64,000 nt of DNA from Zobellella maritima (lineage in GTDB: Bacteria > Pseudomonadota > Gammaproteobacteria > Enterobacterales > Aeromonadaceae), in contig NZ_QCZE01000001.1 in the NCBI RefSeq assembly GCF_003075035.1, positions 2,170,759 to 2,234,758 on the forward strand, read 5' to 3'. Below are positions 1 to 12,833 of the stretch, piece after piece. The translations under genes were made by a program, and so were the position numbers. Every line of letters begins with the position of its first letter. Within the stretch, counting starts at the first letter, position 1. The notes beneath the pieces were generated by a model, which searched no databases, was not told the DNA's origin, and saw only the letters and a program-made list of their open reading frames with translations.

Positions 1-107
1 CGCCGGATAGAGGCCGTCTGCTCTGTGCCGGGCATGCCCAGCATAGCCGACGACCCCTTGCCCTGCCAAGCCTCAAGCCCGCTTGCATCGCGAATTTTCC
101 ACCCGGT

Positions 108-971
108 TCAGCCACCGAGCTTTTTAATCACCACCGTAGAATCACAGCGGCCATACCCTTCCTCGATCAACTCCGCATAGAGCCGGTTCACCTGCTCTAT
201 CAGCGGCAGCTTGATACCCTGACGCCCGGCCTCCTGCAGGCAGATGCTCAGATCCTTGTGCATCCACTGGGCGGCAAAACCAAAATCAAACTTGCCTTCG
301 GCCATGGTCTGGGCCCGGTTTTCCAGCTGCCAGCTCTGGGCCGCTCCCCCGGCCAGCACATCGACCAGGGTGGCGATATCCAGCCCGGCTTTTTTCGCCA
401 ACAGCAGGCCTTCGGCAATGCCCTGCACCGCTCCCACCACGCAGATCTGGTTGACCATCTTGCAACGCTGCCCCGAGCCGACCGGTCCCAGACGGGTCAC
501 TTTCTTGCCATAGGCGGCCAGCACAGGTTGGGCCTGGGCGACATCCGCCTCGTCCCCCCCTATCATCACCGTCAGGGCGCCGTTTTCGGCTCCCGCCTGG
601 CCACCGGAGACGGGAGCATCGATAAAGCGGACACCAGCATCGGCGCCCGCCTGATACAGCTCTTCGGCCAACTCGGCAGAGGTAGTAGTGTGATCCACCA
701 ACAGGGCGCCGGGCTCAATGCCGGCCAATATGCCCTGCTCACCGTAGACCACAGCGCGTACATCATCATCATTGCCGACACACAGCATAACGATGTCGGC
801 CCCTTTGGCCGCCTGTGCCGGGGTATCGGCCCGCCGCCCGCCAAACCGTGCGACCCAGGCATCAGCCTTTTCGACGTTACGGTTATACACGCATAGCTGA
901 TGACCGGCCTGCTGTAAATGCCCCGCCATGGGCGCCCCCATTACCCCCAGACCTATAAAGGCTAACTTCAT
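108..971 (-). CDS. NAD(P)-dependent oxidoreductase, 3-hydroxyisobutyrate dehydrogenase family
   Basis: Predicted 287-residue soluble beta-hydroxyacid dehydrogenase that oxidises or reduces a short 3-hydroxy acid such as 3-hydroxyisobutyrate or tartronate semialdehyde. The N-terminus has the Rossmann dinucleotide site GLGVMGAPMAGHL at about residues 8-20. The family substrate motif is present as DAPVSGG near residue 120, and the catalytic lysine lies in the KMVNQ segment near residue 170. Length is typical for the family. I chose the ATG at 971 over an in-frame TTG one codon upstream because AGGGGGT lies a suitable distance before it. It is transcribed leftwards, apart from the divergent nhaC gene. 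The exact substrate cannot be read from sequence. Confidence 0.9.
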   Translation of the reverse strand: MKLAFIGLGVMGAPMAGHLQQAGHQLCVYNRNVEKADAWVARFGGRRADTPAQAAKGADIVMLCVGNDDDVRAVVYGEQGILAGIEPGALLVDHTTTSAELAEELYQAGADAGVRFIDAPVSGGQAGAENGALTVMIGGDEADVAQAQPVLAAYGKKVTRLGPVGSGQRCKMVNQICVVGAVQGIAEGLLLAKKAGLDIATLVDVLAGGAAQSWQLENRAQTMAEGKFDFGFAAQWMHKDLSICLQEAGRQGIKLPLIEQVNRLYAELIEEGYGRCDSTVVIKKLGG

Positions 972-1391
972 CAAGTACCCCCTGTGTTTTTAAATAGACA
1001 GCGATCAATAACCAGCACCGAGCATAGCCAAGCCGTCGCTCAAAGTCACACCAGCGGCCCCGCTGAGTGAAAATTCGGCAAATACGTATAGTAATGGCAG
1101 ATTCTACAAAATCAGGACGCCAACACGGGGATCTTCAGCAAAAAAAAACTAAATGACTATTTATTCAAATGGCACCAAAAGGCTCCATACAGAGCCAATT
1201 AAAAGTGAAAAACTATTCACATTTATCAATTAAAACAAAACAATAAAAAGCATAATAAACCAATTCAACATACAACATAAAGACAATAGGTTGCTATTTT
1301 GCAATAATCCAGATCGTTTACATGGATTTAACCATTTTCACAGTTCAAAATATTGAAGCGTGAGACTTGCACTCCGTAATTAAGAGGGATT
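972..1391. other. AT-rich intergenic region, divergent promoters
   Basis: About 420 bases without a convincing gene, much more AT-rich than the flanking coding DNA. It must hold the promoters of the leftward dehydrogenase and the rightward nhaC gene, whose ribosome site AGAGGG sits just before 1392. Bases around 1079-1160 weakly resemble the dispersed inverted-repeat family described elsewhere in the window. Confidence 0.6.
1079..1162. repeat. Possible decayed copy of the TAAATAAC inverted-repeat element
   Basis: The segment TTCTACAAAATCAGGACGCC (1102-1121) followed by AACACG resembles the left arm of the better copies (CTACAGAAGTCAGGAC then GCCAACACG). It is flanked by AAATAC on the left and CTATTTATTC on the right, which could be worn termini. 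Too degenerate to be sure; it could be chance. Confidence 0.3.
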
Positions 1392-2846
1392 ATGAACAGC
1401 GACACTCCAAAAATACCCTTTGCCATGGCTATCTTGCCGATCATCCTGATGGTCGGGGCCATGCTGGTAACCATTGTTATCTTTGAGGGCAGCCCTCATA
1501 TACCGCTTGCGTTTGGCACCGTCGTCGCCGCCCTGGTGGCCTGGAAGCATGGCTACAAGTGGCAGCAAATAGAAGAAAGCATCTACAGCGGCATTAAACT
1601 GGCTCTGCCTGCCGTGGTGATCATCATGCTGGTCGGTGTTGCCATAGGTGCATGGATCGGCGGCGGCGTTGTCGCCAGCATGATTTACTACGGTCTGAAA
1701 ATACTGTCGCCTTCTCTGTTTCTGGTCTCCATCACCCTGATCTGTGCCGTGGTCTCCATCGCCATCGGCAGCTCCTGGTCCACCATGGGCACCATCGGTA
1801 TTGCCGGCATGGGTATCGGCATCAGCATGGGTATTCCCGCCCCCATGGTTGCCGGCGCCGTGATTTCCGGATCCTATTTCGGTGACAAGTTGTCGCCCCT
1901 GTCTGACACCACCAACCTGGCGGCAGGCTTGACCGGTACCGATCTTTTTGAACATATCAAGCATATGCTTTATACCACCATACCCGGGCTGCTTATTGCC
2001 CTGGCCGTATACTGGTATCTGGGTCTGAGCTTCACCGCCGGCGACACCGAGTTCGAAAAAATCAACGCCACCATGGCCATACTGCAGGAAAGCTTTGTCA
2101 TTTCCCCCTGGTTGCTGTTAATCCCGGTGTTCGTTATCTTCCTGGTCACCAGGAAGGTGCCGGCTCTACCCGCCCTGTTCGTGGGGATATCACTGGGCTT
2201 CCTCAGTCAGATATTCATTCAGGGAGGCTCTGTCGCCGACGCGGTGAAGGCCCTGCAAACCGGCTTCAGCATCGAGACCGGCAATGAGATGGTCGACGGC
2301 CTGTTCAACCGGGGCGGCCTGGAGTCCATGATGTATACGGTGTCCATGACCATCGTTGCCATGACCCTGGGTGGCGTGCTGGAAAACACCGGCATGTTGA
2401 AAGCCATCGTTGAGAAAATCATCAGCAAGTCCAAGTCGGCGAAAAGCCTGATACCGACCACTATTTCTTCCTGTTTCCTGACCAATGCCACCTGCTCGGA
2501 GCAGTACATCTCAGTGGTGGTGCCCGCCAGGATGTTCGCCAACTCCTATAAGGAAAAGGGATTGCACTCCAAGAACCTGTCCCGGGCACTGGAAGATGGC
2601 GGCACCCTGACCTCGGTCTTTATTCCCTGGAATACCTGTGGGGTCTTCATTCTGGCCACCCTGGGCGTTCATGCCCTGGAGTATGCTCCTTATGCGGTAC
2701 TCAACTTTGCCGTCCCCATGCTCTCCATCGTCTTCGCTCTGACCGGCTTTTCCATCGTGAAGCTGCAGGGCACCGATCAGCTGGACGAAGTCAACAATGA
2801 GGATGCTATCGAGGCCACCCGGGAGGTACACAAAGCCAATATCTGA
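1392..2846 (+). CDS. nhaC: Na+/H+ antiporter NhaC family
   Basis: A 484-residue polytopic inner-membrane protein of the NhaC/ion-transporter superfamily, expected to exchange sodium for protons, possibly coupled to an organic substrate. The diagnostic segment YFGDKLSPLSDTTNLAAG is near residues 163-180, and there is a second conserved stretch around TNATCSEQYISVVV. Many long hydrophobic segments run along the whole chain. The start at 1392 follows AGAGGG. It is followed after 150 bases by a racemase-family gene on the same strand, so an amino-acid-linked role (for example ornithine or alanine exchange) is plausible but inferred. A stem-loop lies between the two genes. Confidence 0.9.
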   Translation: MNSDTPKIPFAMAILPIILMVGAMLVTIVIFEGSPHIPLAFGTVVAALVAWKHGYKWQQIEESIYSGIKLALPAVVIIMLVGVAIGAWIGGGVVASMIYYGLKILSPSLFLVSITLICAVVSIAIGSSWSTMGTIGIAGMGIGISMGIPAPMVAGAVISGSYFGDKLSPLSDTTNLAAGLTGTDLFEHIKHMLYTTIPGLLIALAVYWYLGLSFTAGDTEFEKINATMAILQESFVISPWLLLIPVFVIFLVTRKVPALPALFVGISLGFLSQIFIQGGSVADAVKALQTGFSIETGNEMVDGLFNRGGLESMMYTVSMTIVAMTLGGVLENTGMLKAIVEKIISKSKSAKSLIPTTISSCFLTNATCSEQYISVVVPARMFANSYKEKGLHSKNLSRALEDGGTLTSVFIPWNTCGVFILATLGVHALEYAPYAVLNFAVPMLSIVFALTGFSIVKLQGTDQLDEVNNEDAIEATREVHKANI

Positions 2847-2903
2847 TGCTGACTGAGCAACCTGATGAAGCACAGTTAGCCATATAGCTTTTTGCCATTC
2901 CAG

Positions 2904-2938
2904 ACGATGAGTAGGCCATTCCCAGGCCTGCTCATCGT
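2904..2938 (+). terminator. Stem-loop between nhaC and the racemase gene
   Basis: A 14-base stem (ACGATGAGTAGGCC against GGCCTGCTCATCGT, one G-U pair) with a seven-base loop. There is no U-run after it, so it may be a processing or partial attenuation hairpin rather than a full terminator. Confidence 0.5.
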
Positions 2939-2997
2939 GCTACCAAAACACCGCTAATACCGCTGTCATGACTCACTTGGCATTGCAGGAATGAAAC

Positions 2998-4092
2998 ATG
3001 AATAAACTACCAAGGGTCGTATGGGATCAAGCCAGGCTATTGCATAATGCGGCTTTCCTGGACGCGCTATGTAACAAGCATGAATATTCGATCAGCTGGA
3101 CTCCCGTCACCAAGGTCGTCTGTGCGGATCCCGACATCATCCAGGCCCTGCTCAACAAGGGTTATCATGCCCTTGCCGACTCAAGAATAGAAAACCTTAA
3201 AAGTATCAAGAAGATATCACCTAACTGCCAAACAACCTTGTTGCGTTTGCCCGGCCTGCATGAAATCGCGGAGGTCATCCGATATGCGGATGTCAGCCTG
3301 GTATCAGAAATCGAGACCATTAAAAAACTGCAAGAAATGGCACAGGATGTCGGCGTCATCCACAAAATAATCCTGATGATCGAACTGGGTGATCTGCGCG
3401 AAGGCATATTGGCAGAACACCTGTCTGACATCGGTCGCTTGATACTGGCCCAGAGCAATATCGAGTGGCTCGGCATCGGCACCAACCTGACCTGCTATGG
3501 AGGGGTGATTCCCACCAGAGAAATCATGATGGAGTTACTCGCCACAAAACAGCAGGTAGAGAAAGAATTGGGACACTCCCTCTCGATCATATCCGGTGGC
3601 AACTCCAGCATACTGCCGCTGCTGATGGAACGGCAAATCCCGGAGGGCGTAAACCAGCTCCGGCTGGGTGAGGCGCTGTTCTTTGGTAAAGAGACCGCCT
3701 ATGGGGGGAAAATACCCGGCATGTACGATGACATCTTCACGCTGCAGGCTGAGGTTATTGAAGTAAAAGAGAAGAACTCCATTCCCAGGGGGCCCGTGGG
3801 AATGAATGCCTTCGGCGAAAAACCTGTTTTTATCGACAAGGGAAGGCATAGAAGGGCCATCGTCGCCCTGGGTGAGCAGGATGTTCCGGCCGCGGACTTG
3901 AGCCCGCTGGATCCCTCGATAGAAATCATTGGTGGCAGCAGTGATCACCTCATCCTGGATGTGAGCGGGTCCGATACCAGGGTGGGCGATGTACTGTCAT
4001 TCAGACTCAACTACAGATCACTACTCTATGCCATGACCTCTAAATATGTTGGCAAAAGCCGGGTAGCAGAAGAGCTGCAGGTAACGTCTTGA
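2998..4092 (+). CDS. Alanine/ornithine racemase-family PLP enzyme
   Basis: A 364-residue fold-type III PLP enzyme resembling ornithine racemase (Orr) and alanine racemase relatives. The expected PLP lysine is in the TPVTKVVCAD segment (Lys39), and the family motif GIGTNLTCYGGVIPT is around residues 160-174, followed by SGGNSSILP and NQLRLGEALFFG, which line the cofactor site in this family. It would interconvert L- and D-forms of an amino acid, ornithine being the best guess. The ATG at 2998 is preceded by AGGAATG. Its location downstream of an NhaC carrier and near the arginine catabolic genes fits ornithine metabolism, but substrate is inference; an alanine or serine substrate remains possible. 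Confidence 0.8.
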   Translation: MNKLPRVVWDQARLLHNAAFLDALCNKHEYSISWTPVTKVVCADPDIIQALLNKGYHALADSRIENLKSIKKISPNCQTTLLRLPGLHEIAEVIRYADVSLVSEIETIKKLQEMAQDVGVIHKIILMIELGDLREGILAEHLSDIGRLILAQSNIEWLGIGTNLTCYGGVIPTREIMMELLATKQQVEKELGHSLSIISGGNSSILPLLMERQIPEGVNQLRLGEALFFGKETAYGGKIPGMYDDIFTLQAEVIEVKEKNSIPRGPVGMNAFGEKPVFIDKGRHRRAIVALGEQDVPAADLSPLDPSIEIIGGSSDHLILDVSGSDTRVGDVLSFRLNYRSLLYAMTSKYVGKSRVAEELQVTS

Positions 4093-4101
4093 GTGATTAC
4101 C

Positions 4102-4307
4102 CAAATAACTGATTTACATTGTACTACAGAAGTCAGTTCCGAATGCAGACACGCCGTAACCCCCCGGGGGGCCCGCCGCGCCACTGACCGCCATGAATGG
4201 TGGGAATGCCGGGATGGAAGGGAACATTGTCCGGCCCTGGCGCGAGGAGTCGACTTACCGGACCAGACCGCAGCCTGGAGTGTAGTGGTATGTGCATCCG
4301 TTATTTA
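4102..4307. repeat. MITE-like inverted-repeat element, copy R1
   Basis: About 206 bases with imperfect terminal inverted repeats: the left end CAAATAACTGATTTACAT pairs with the right end ATGTGCATCCGTTATTTA, and ACTACA recurs in both arms. Inside is a second inverted pair, CGCGCCA and TGGCGCG, around a centre containing CTGACCGCCATGAATG, which is shared with copy R3. The left inner arm CTACAGAAGTCAG is shared with R2, and CGAATGCAGACACGCC resembles R6. No reading frame of note. It fills the gap after the racemase gene. Confidence 0.75.
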
Positions 4308-4322
4308 GCATCCTGATAGCAA

Positions 4323-4345
4323 GGGCAGCGTACCGAGCGCTGCCC
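4323..4345 (-). terminator. Possible terminator after the DUF1338 gene
   Basis: Perfect 8-base stem GGGCAGCG / CGCTGCCC with a seven-base loop, 12 bases past the stop codon of the leftward DUF1338 gene. The U-run is weak. Confidence 0.5.
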
Positions 4346-4357
4346 CGATTCTCCTCG

Positions 4358-5158
4358 TCAGCCGACGTTGGTGCTCTCGAAGATTTTGTCGGCAGAAGCG
4401 GCCACAAAACCGGTATACAGGCTGCCGTCCGGCTTGGCATAGCGCAGGGCAAACTCGTAGAAACAACTGGGCAACTCGGCCTTGCCGTCGCTGAATTCAA
4501 CGATGGCGGTATCGGCCATGGTTGACGACTGCTCCAGCAGTACCTCGGGCGACCCCTTGATTTCACCACCCGAGGTATTCAGGCGATAACCGGCGTCTTT
4601 CAAGGTGCTGTTGACCTCTTGTAGGGTATCGAAGCCGGACAGCTCATTCACGCTTACGGTAAAGTGGTTGGCACGGTAACCGTAGGCGGCCAGCCAGGCG
4701 GCGTATTCGCTTTCTTCCAGCAGGGTCTTGTAGTCCTGGTGACTCACCTTCCAGGGGGCTCCCGAATAGAGGAAGCCGGTCTGTCCGGACAGCCGCTCGT
4801 CGACCTGATCCAGCATGCCGGCCACGATGGCCTGCAGCCCGTGCGAACACTGCTCAAGCAGCAGCTCGCTGATGAATACCTTGGGCGCCTGCCGATCTGT
4901 CTGGTGTTCATAATGCCTGGCGTACAACTTCTTGGCTTTGAAGTGGTACTCGCCTTTCTGCTCATAGCCCAGGGCCAGGAAATGAGCCGCCAGCTTGTCC
5001 AGGTTTACCTTGGGGTGGTTGAAGGTGCGAAACGCCACATGATCGTTGAGGATCGCTTCACCCTTTCCCAACAATTTGTGGATCTTCAGCGCACTGGGAG
5101 TCAGGTCCAGATAATCCCGCCACAGGGCGTCGAACAACTCAGTTACCGAGCTATGCAT
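4358..5158 (-). CDS. DUF1338 family protein (2-oxoadipate dioxygenase/decarboxylase-like)
   Basis: A 266-residue protein of the DUF1338 family, a vicinal-oxygen-chelate-like iron enzyme family in which some members (HglS, YdcJ relatives) convert 2-oxoadipate to 2-hydroxyglutarate in lysine breakdown. Visible conserved residues include NDHVAFRTFNHP near the start (putative metal His), NHFTVSVNELSGFDTLQEV in the middle and a conserved FYEFALRY near the end. The start is set at the second of two adjacent ATGs because AGGAAG lies five bases before it. It follows astD after a strong terminator, a neighbourhood often seen with ast genes; whether it acts on an arginine- or lysine-derived oxoacid is unknown. 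Confidence 0.8.
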   Translation of the reverse strand: MHSSVTELFDALWRDYLDLTPSALKIHKLLGKGEAILNDHVAFRTFNHPKVNLDKLAAHFLALGYEQKGEYHFKAKKLYARHYEHQTDRQAPKVFISELLLEQCSHGLQAIVAGMLDQVDERLSGQTGFLYSGAPWKVSHQDYKTLLEESEYAAWLAAYGYRANHFTVSVNELSGFDTLQEVNSTLKDAGYRLNTSGGEIKGSPEVLLEQSSTMADTAIVEFSDGKAELPSCFYEFALRYAKPDGSLYTGFVAASADKIFESTNVG

Positions 5159-5204
5159 CATGTCTTCCTTTTCATTATTATGAGGGCACTTCCATTCATA
5201 ACGT

Positions 5205-5230
5205 AAAAGGCCGCCCACAGGCGGCCTTTT
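5205..5230 (-). terminator. Rho-independent terminator of the ast genes
   Basis: Eleven-base perfect stem AAAAGGCCGCC / GGCGGCCTTTT with a four-base loop and flanking A and T runs, just past the astD stop codon and before the DUF1338 start. It should separate the two genes transcriptionally. Confidence 0.9.
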
Positions 5231-5232
5231 TA

Positions 5233-7721
<2,489 letters not shown>

Positions 7722-7797
7722 GCAGGACTCCTTAATGCGATAGGCGACAAGAGTGAGGCGACCCTGCCCCACTCCTAAATCGGTCGCCGTTTGTTAC

Positions 7798-9706
<1,909 letters not shown>

Positions 9707-10288
9707 TTACAGCAGGGTCAGGAAGTTCTGCAGCAACTGGTGGCCCCCCTGGGTAAGAATGCTTTCCGGATGGAACTGCACGCTGTGCAGCGGCAGGCTG
9801 TGATGCTGCATGCCCATGATTTCATCCCGTCCCCCCTGGACGGACTCGCTCCAGGCGGTGATTTCGAAACAATCCGGCAGGCTGTCCTGCTCCACCACCA
9901 GGGAGTGGTAGCGGGTCACGGTTAGGGGATCCGGCAGCCCGCTGAATAGCCCCTGCCCGGTGTGGCGAATATCGGACGTCTTACCGTGCATGACGTGTCG
10001 GGCCCGTATCACCCGGCCACCGAAGGCCTGAGCGATGGCCTGATGGCCGAGACAGACACCCAGGATAGGGGTATGTCCGGCAAAATGCGTGATGGCAGCC
10101 AGAGAAATACCCGCTTCATTGGGAGTACAGGGGCCGGGGGAAATCACCAGCCCGGCGGGCCGCAAGGCGCCGATCTCATCCAGGGTGATGTCATCGTTAC
10201 GGCGTACCACCACATCCTGCCCCAGCTCGCCAAAATACTGCACCAGATTGTAGGTAAAGGAGTCGTAGTTATCGATCATCAACAGCAT
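9707..10288 (-). CDS. pabA: Anthranilate/aminodeoxychorismate synthase glutaminase component
   Basis: A 193-residue class I glutamine amidotransferase that feeds ammonia to PabB (folate pathway) or TrpE (tryptophan). It has the nucleophile in [10 protein letters not shown] (Cys79), the oxyanion-strand segment [11 protein letters not shown] and the C-terminal VQFHPES containing the His and Glu of the triad. The start is the ATG at 10288. No trpE or pabB is adjacent, and its position next to astC is the arrangement known in Aeromonas and Shewanella relatives, which favours PabA. Confidence 0.93.
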   Translation of the reverse strand: MLLMIDNYDSFTYNLVQYFGELGQDVVVRRNDDITLDEIGALRPAGLVISPGPCTPNEAGISLAAITHFAGHTPILGVCLGHQAIAQAFGGRVIRARHVMHGKTSDIRHTGQGLFSGLPDPLTVTRYHSLVVEQDSLPDCFEITAWSESVQGGRDEIMGMQHHSLPLHSVQFHPESILTQGGHQLLQNFLTLL

Positions 10289-10432
10289 GAGTACAGTACC
10301 TTTCAGATTTCCGGACGCGCCATTCTAATACCTGAGCCAAGCGCCGCAAGTATCGGCTCATCGGTGACCGCTAAATTATGCTAGAGTCGGCTCCGGACAA
10401 CCCGCCTGAATTCAGTGAGCCGTACCAGAACC

Positions 10433-10906
10433 ATGGAAAAAGTCGCTATCTTCGTCGACGTACAGAACGTCTACTACACCTGCCGTCAAACCTGCGGCGG
10501 CAACTTCGACTACAACGCCTTCTGGGCCCGAGTCACGACCGGCAGACAACTGGTCGGCGCCTATGCCTACGCCGTCGACCGGGGCGACGACAAGCAGCGC
10601 CAGTTCCAGAATATCCTCAGGGCCATCGGCTTCGAGGTCAAGCTCAAGCCCTTTATCCAGCGCGCCGACGGCTCGGCCAAGGGGGACTGGGATGTAGGCA
10701 TCACCATCGACATGCTGGAGTCGGCCACCGTGGCCGATACTCTGGTGCTGGTTTCCGGTGACGGGGATTTTGCCATCCTCGCGGACAAGCTGCGCCGGGA
10801 TTACGGCAAGCGGGTCGAGGTTTACGGCGCTCCGGCCCTGTCCGCCAGAGCGCTGATGGATGCCGCCAGCGAATTTATTCCCATCGAAGGCGACTTGTTG
10901 CTTTAG
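10433..10906 (+). CDS. NYN domain protein (LabA/DUF88-like)
   Basis: A 157-residue NYN-domain protein, a PIN-like nuclease fold. The acidic metal-binding residues expected for the family are visible: Asp in VAIFVDVQNVYY near the start, Asp in KGDWDVGITIDML in the middle, and Asp in LVSGDGDFAIL. It probably cleaves or processes RNA, but no substrate is known. The ATG at 10433 is preferred because the conserved strand begins immediately (MEKVAIF); a GTG at 10415 is in frame. It is a single gene, convergent with the ABC-transporter operon and closed by a shared hairpin. Confidence 0.85.
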   Translation: MEKVAIFVDVQNVYYTCRQTCGGNFDYNAFWARVTTGRQLVGAYAYAVDRGDDKQRQFQNILRAIGFEVKLKPFIQRADGSAKGDWDVGITIDMLESATVADTLVLVSGDGDFAILADKLRRDYGKRVEVYGAPALSARALMDAASEFIPIEGDLLL

Positions 10907-10910
10907 CAAA

Positions 10911-10937
10911 CAGGGCTGGCGGATTGCGCCAGCCCTG
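10911..10937. terminator. Bidirectional hairpin between convergent genes
   Basis: Ten-base perfect stem CAGGGCTGGC / GCCAGCCCTG with a seven-base loop, in the 42-base gap between the NYN gene and the end of the ABC operon. Confidence 0.65.
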
Positions 10938-10948
10938 CTGTCGCAGAC

Positions 10949-12082
10949 TTACTCCTGCAACAGGCTCTGTTCGGTGTCGATATCGAACAGGTGGCAGTGA
11001 CTCATATCGAAACACAGGGTCTTCTGCTCGCCATGACAGATCACCGGCTCTGGATGGTAGGGCACCCGGGCGACAAACGATTCCTCGCCCATGGCAAAGT
11101 ACAGATAGCTTTCATTGCCCATGGACTCCACCGCCGTAATGGTGGTGGAAACCAGATTGGGCTGCTGGCCGGCTGCAGACGGTTCGGCCAGGGCAATGTG
11201 CTCGGGGCGCAGCCCGAACCACAGCTGCTGATCCGTTTTGTACGCCACCTGCCTGGCCTTGGCCTCGGGTAACCGCAGGCGCACACCATGGTCGAGCACC
11301 AGATAATGCTGATGCTCATCCTGTACCAGGGTGGCCTTGACCAGGTTCATGGCCGGCGAGCCGATAAAACCGGCAACAAACTTGTTGGCCGGACGCTGAT
11401 ACAGGTTGATGGGCGTATCAACCTGCATGATCCGCCCCTGGTTCAGTACACAGATCCGATCGCCCAGGGTCATGGCCTCTACCTGATCATGGGTGACATA
11501 GATCATGGTGGCATTCTGCCCTTCGGCCTTGAGCGTCTTGTGCAGCTGGGCGATGCTGACCCGGGTAGAAACCCGCAGCTTGGCATCCAGGTTGGACAGA
11601 GGCTCATCGAACAAAAATACATCCGGCTTGCGCACCATGGCGCGCCCCAGGGCCACTCGCTGGCGCTGGCCCCCGGACATTTCCCCCGGCTTATTGTCGA
11701 GCAAATGGCCTAGCTCCAGGGTCTCTGCCGCTTCCCGGATCCGGCGATCGATTTCGTCGCCGGCCAGCTTCTGCTGCTTCAGGCCAAAGGCCATGTTGTC
11801 ATACACTGACATATGGGGATAGAGCGCATAGTTCTGGAACACCATGGCGATGCCGCGATCCTTGGGCGGCAGCTCGTTCACCCTTTTATTACCGATAAAG
11901 ATATCGCCGCCGCTGACCTCCTCCAGCCCGGCAATCATGCGCAGGGTGGTCGACTTGGCACAGCCCGAGGGGCCGACGAACACCATGAACTCCCCTTCCG
12001 CAATGGCCAGATCGATGCCATGCACCGCCTTGAAGCCATTCGGGTAGGATTTCTCAACCTTGCGGAGTACGACTTCAGCCAT
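10949..12082 (-). CDS. ugpC: UgpC-like ABC transporter ATP-binding protein
   Basis: A 377-residue CUT1-family ATPase that should power the permease pair encoded upstream. Signature LSGGQ appears as MSGGQRQRVALGRAM, Walker B as VFLFDEPLSNLDAKLR, the switch histidine in YVTHDQVEAMTLGDR, and the C-terminal TOBE/regulatory domain contains WFGLRPEHIAL. The Walker A loop reads GPSGCAKSTT: an Ala (codon GCC) replaces the usual Gly before the catalytic Lys. This is the last gene of the operon and its ATG overlaps the end of the HAD gene by eight bases. The family also serves many sugars, so glycerol-3-phosphate is only one possible substrate. Confidence 0.9.
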   Translation of the reverse strand: MAEVVLRKVEKSYPNGFKAVHGIDLAIAEGEFMVFVGPSGCAKSTTLRMIAGLEEVSGGDIFIGNKRVNELPPKDRGIAMVFQNYALYPHMSVYDNMAFGLKQQKLAGDEIDRRIREAAETLELGHLLDNKPGEMSGGQRQRVALGRAMVRKPDVFLFDEPLSNLDAKLRVSTRVSIAQLHKTLKAEGQNATMIYVTHDQVEAMTLGDRICVLNQGRIMQVDTPINLYQRPANKFVAGFIGSPAMNLVKATLVQDEHQHYLVLDHGVRLRLPEAKARQVAYKTDQQLWFGLRPEHIALAEPSAAGQQPNLVSTTITAVESMGNESYLYFAMGEESFVARVPYHPEPVICHGEQKTLCFDMSHCHLFDIDTEQSLLQE

Positions 12083-12833
12083 CTGCTTGCTCGCTTATAC
12101 TGGTTTGCATCAGGATTTCGGGCTCGAAATCCACCACCGACATCAACACCAGATCCGCGTGGGGCGTCAGCTCGTCGGCCGTGGCCGTACCGGTCAGCAC
12201 CCCCACCCTGCGGGCCCCGGCATTATGGCCAAACTCCATATCCGACACCGTGTCCCCAAACATCACGATATGATGCGCTTCCAGTCCACAGCGTTCGCTG
12301 AACCCACGCAACAGGGCCGGATCCGGTTTGGGGGCAATGTCCCCGTCGGAGTAACCGACATAATCGAACAGCTCCAGCAGACCGGCCTGGCGCAAGCTGT
12401 AGAGGGTCGCATCACGGGTATCCGCCGTCGCCACCCCCAGCTTGAAGCCCTTTTGCTTCCAGGCAATGAGCTTGTCCCTAATCCCGGGCAGGGGCTGGAT
12501 CAACAGCGGGTTTTCCTCAACCTGCCGGTTGAAACAGGCTTTCACGTCGCGGGTAAACTGTAACAGCTCGCCGTCAAGCTGCAGCAACGCATACCAGGCC
12601 ACGGCGGTGTCTTCCACCGGGTTCGAGGCCAGCAGGCCATGGTTGTCCACATGGTCACCCCAGATGCCAATGGCCTCGAGCAGCTGCTGCTCGGATACCC
12701 TGGCCCCGGCGCCACTCATCGGCCGATACTGGCGCAGGATATCACTGGCCGCCCCCTGGGCGACCTTCAGCCACATCTGGTGAAACTCCAGCAGGGTACC
12801 GTCTTTATCGAACAACAAACCTTTAATTTCCAT
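12075..12833 (-). CDS. HAD-superfamily hydrolase, phosphoglycolate phosphatase-like
   Basis: A 252-residue haloacid dehalogenase-fold phosphatase. Motif I is LLFDKDGTLLEF (nucleophile Asp9, acid/base Asp11), motif II the Thr in LGVATADT, motif III the Lys in APKPDP, and motif IV MFGDTVSDMEFGHNAG. It would remove phosphate from a small metabolite. Its ATG overlaps the end of the PHP gene by eleven bases and its stop overlaps ugpC by eight, so the three are translated as a unit. The likely job is to dephosphorylate whatever the imported compound releases, but the substrate is not readable. Confidence 0.88.
   Translation of the reverse strand: MEIKGLLFDKDGTLLEFHQMWLKVAQGAASDILRQYRPMSGAGARVSEQQLLEAIGIWGDHVDNHGLLASNPVEDTAVAWYALLQLDGELLQFTRDVKACFNRQVEENPLLIQPLPGIRDKLIAWKQKGFKLGVATADTRDATLYSLRQAGLLELFDYVGYSDGDIAPKPDPALLRGFSERCGLEAHHIVMFGDTVSDMEFGHNAGARRVGVLTGTATADELTPHADLVLMSVVDFEPEILMQTSISEQADG

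Noticed and set aside
1-107. Possible N-terminal fragment of a leftward gene at the left edge
   Set aside because: The frame after the first dehydrogenase stop stays open on the minus strand for 35 codons, but there is too little sequence to support a gene.
258-896. 212-codon plus-strand frame opposite the first dehydrogenase
   Set aside because: Antisense shadow in GC-rich DNA; the minus-strand product has an intact Rossmann fold and family motifs.
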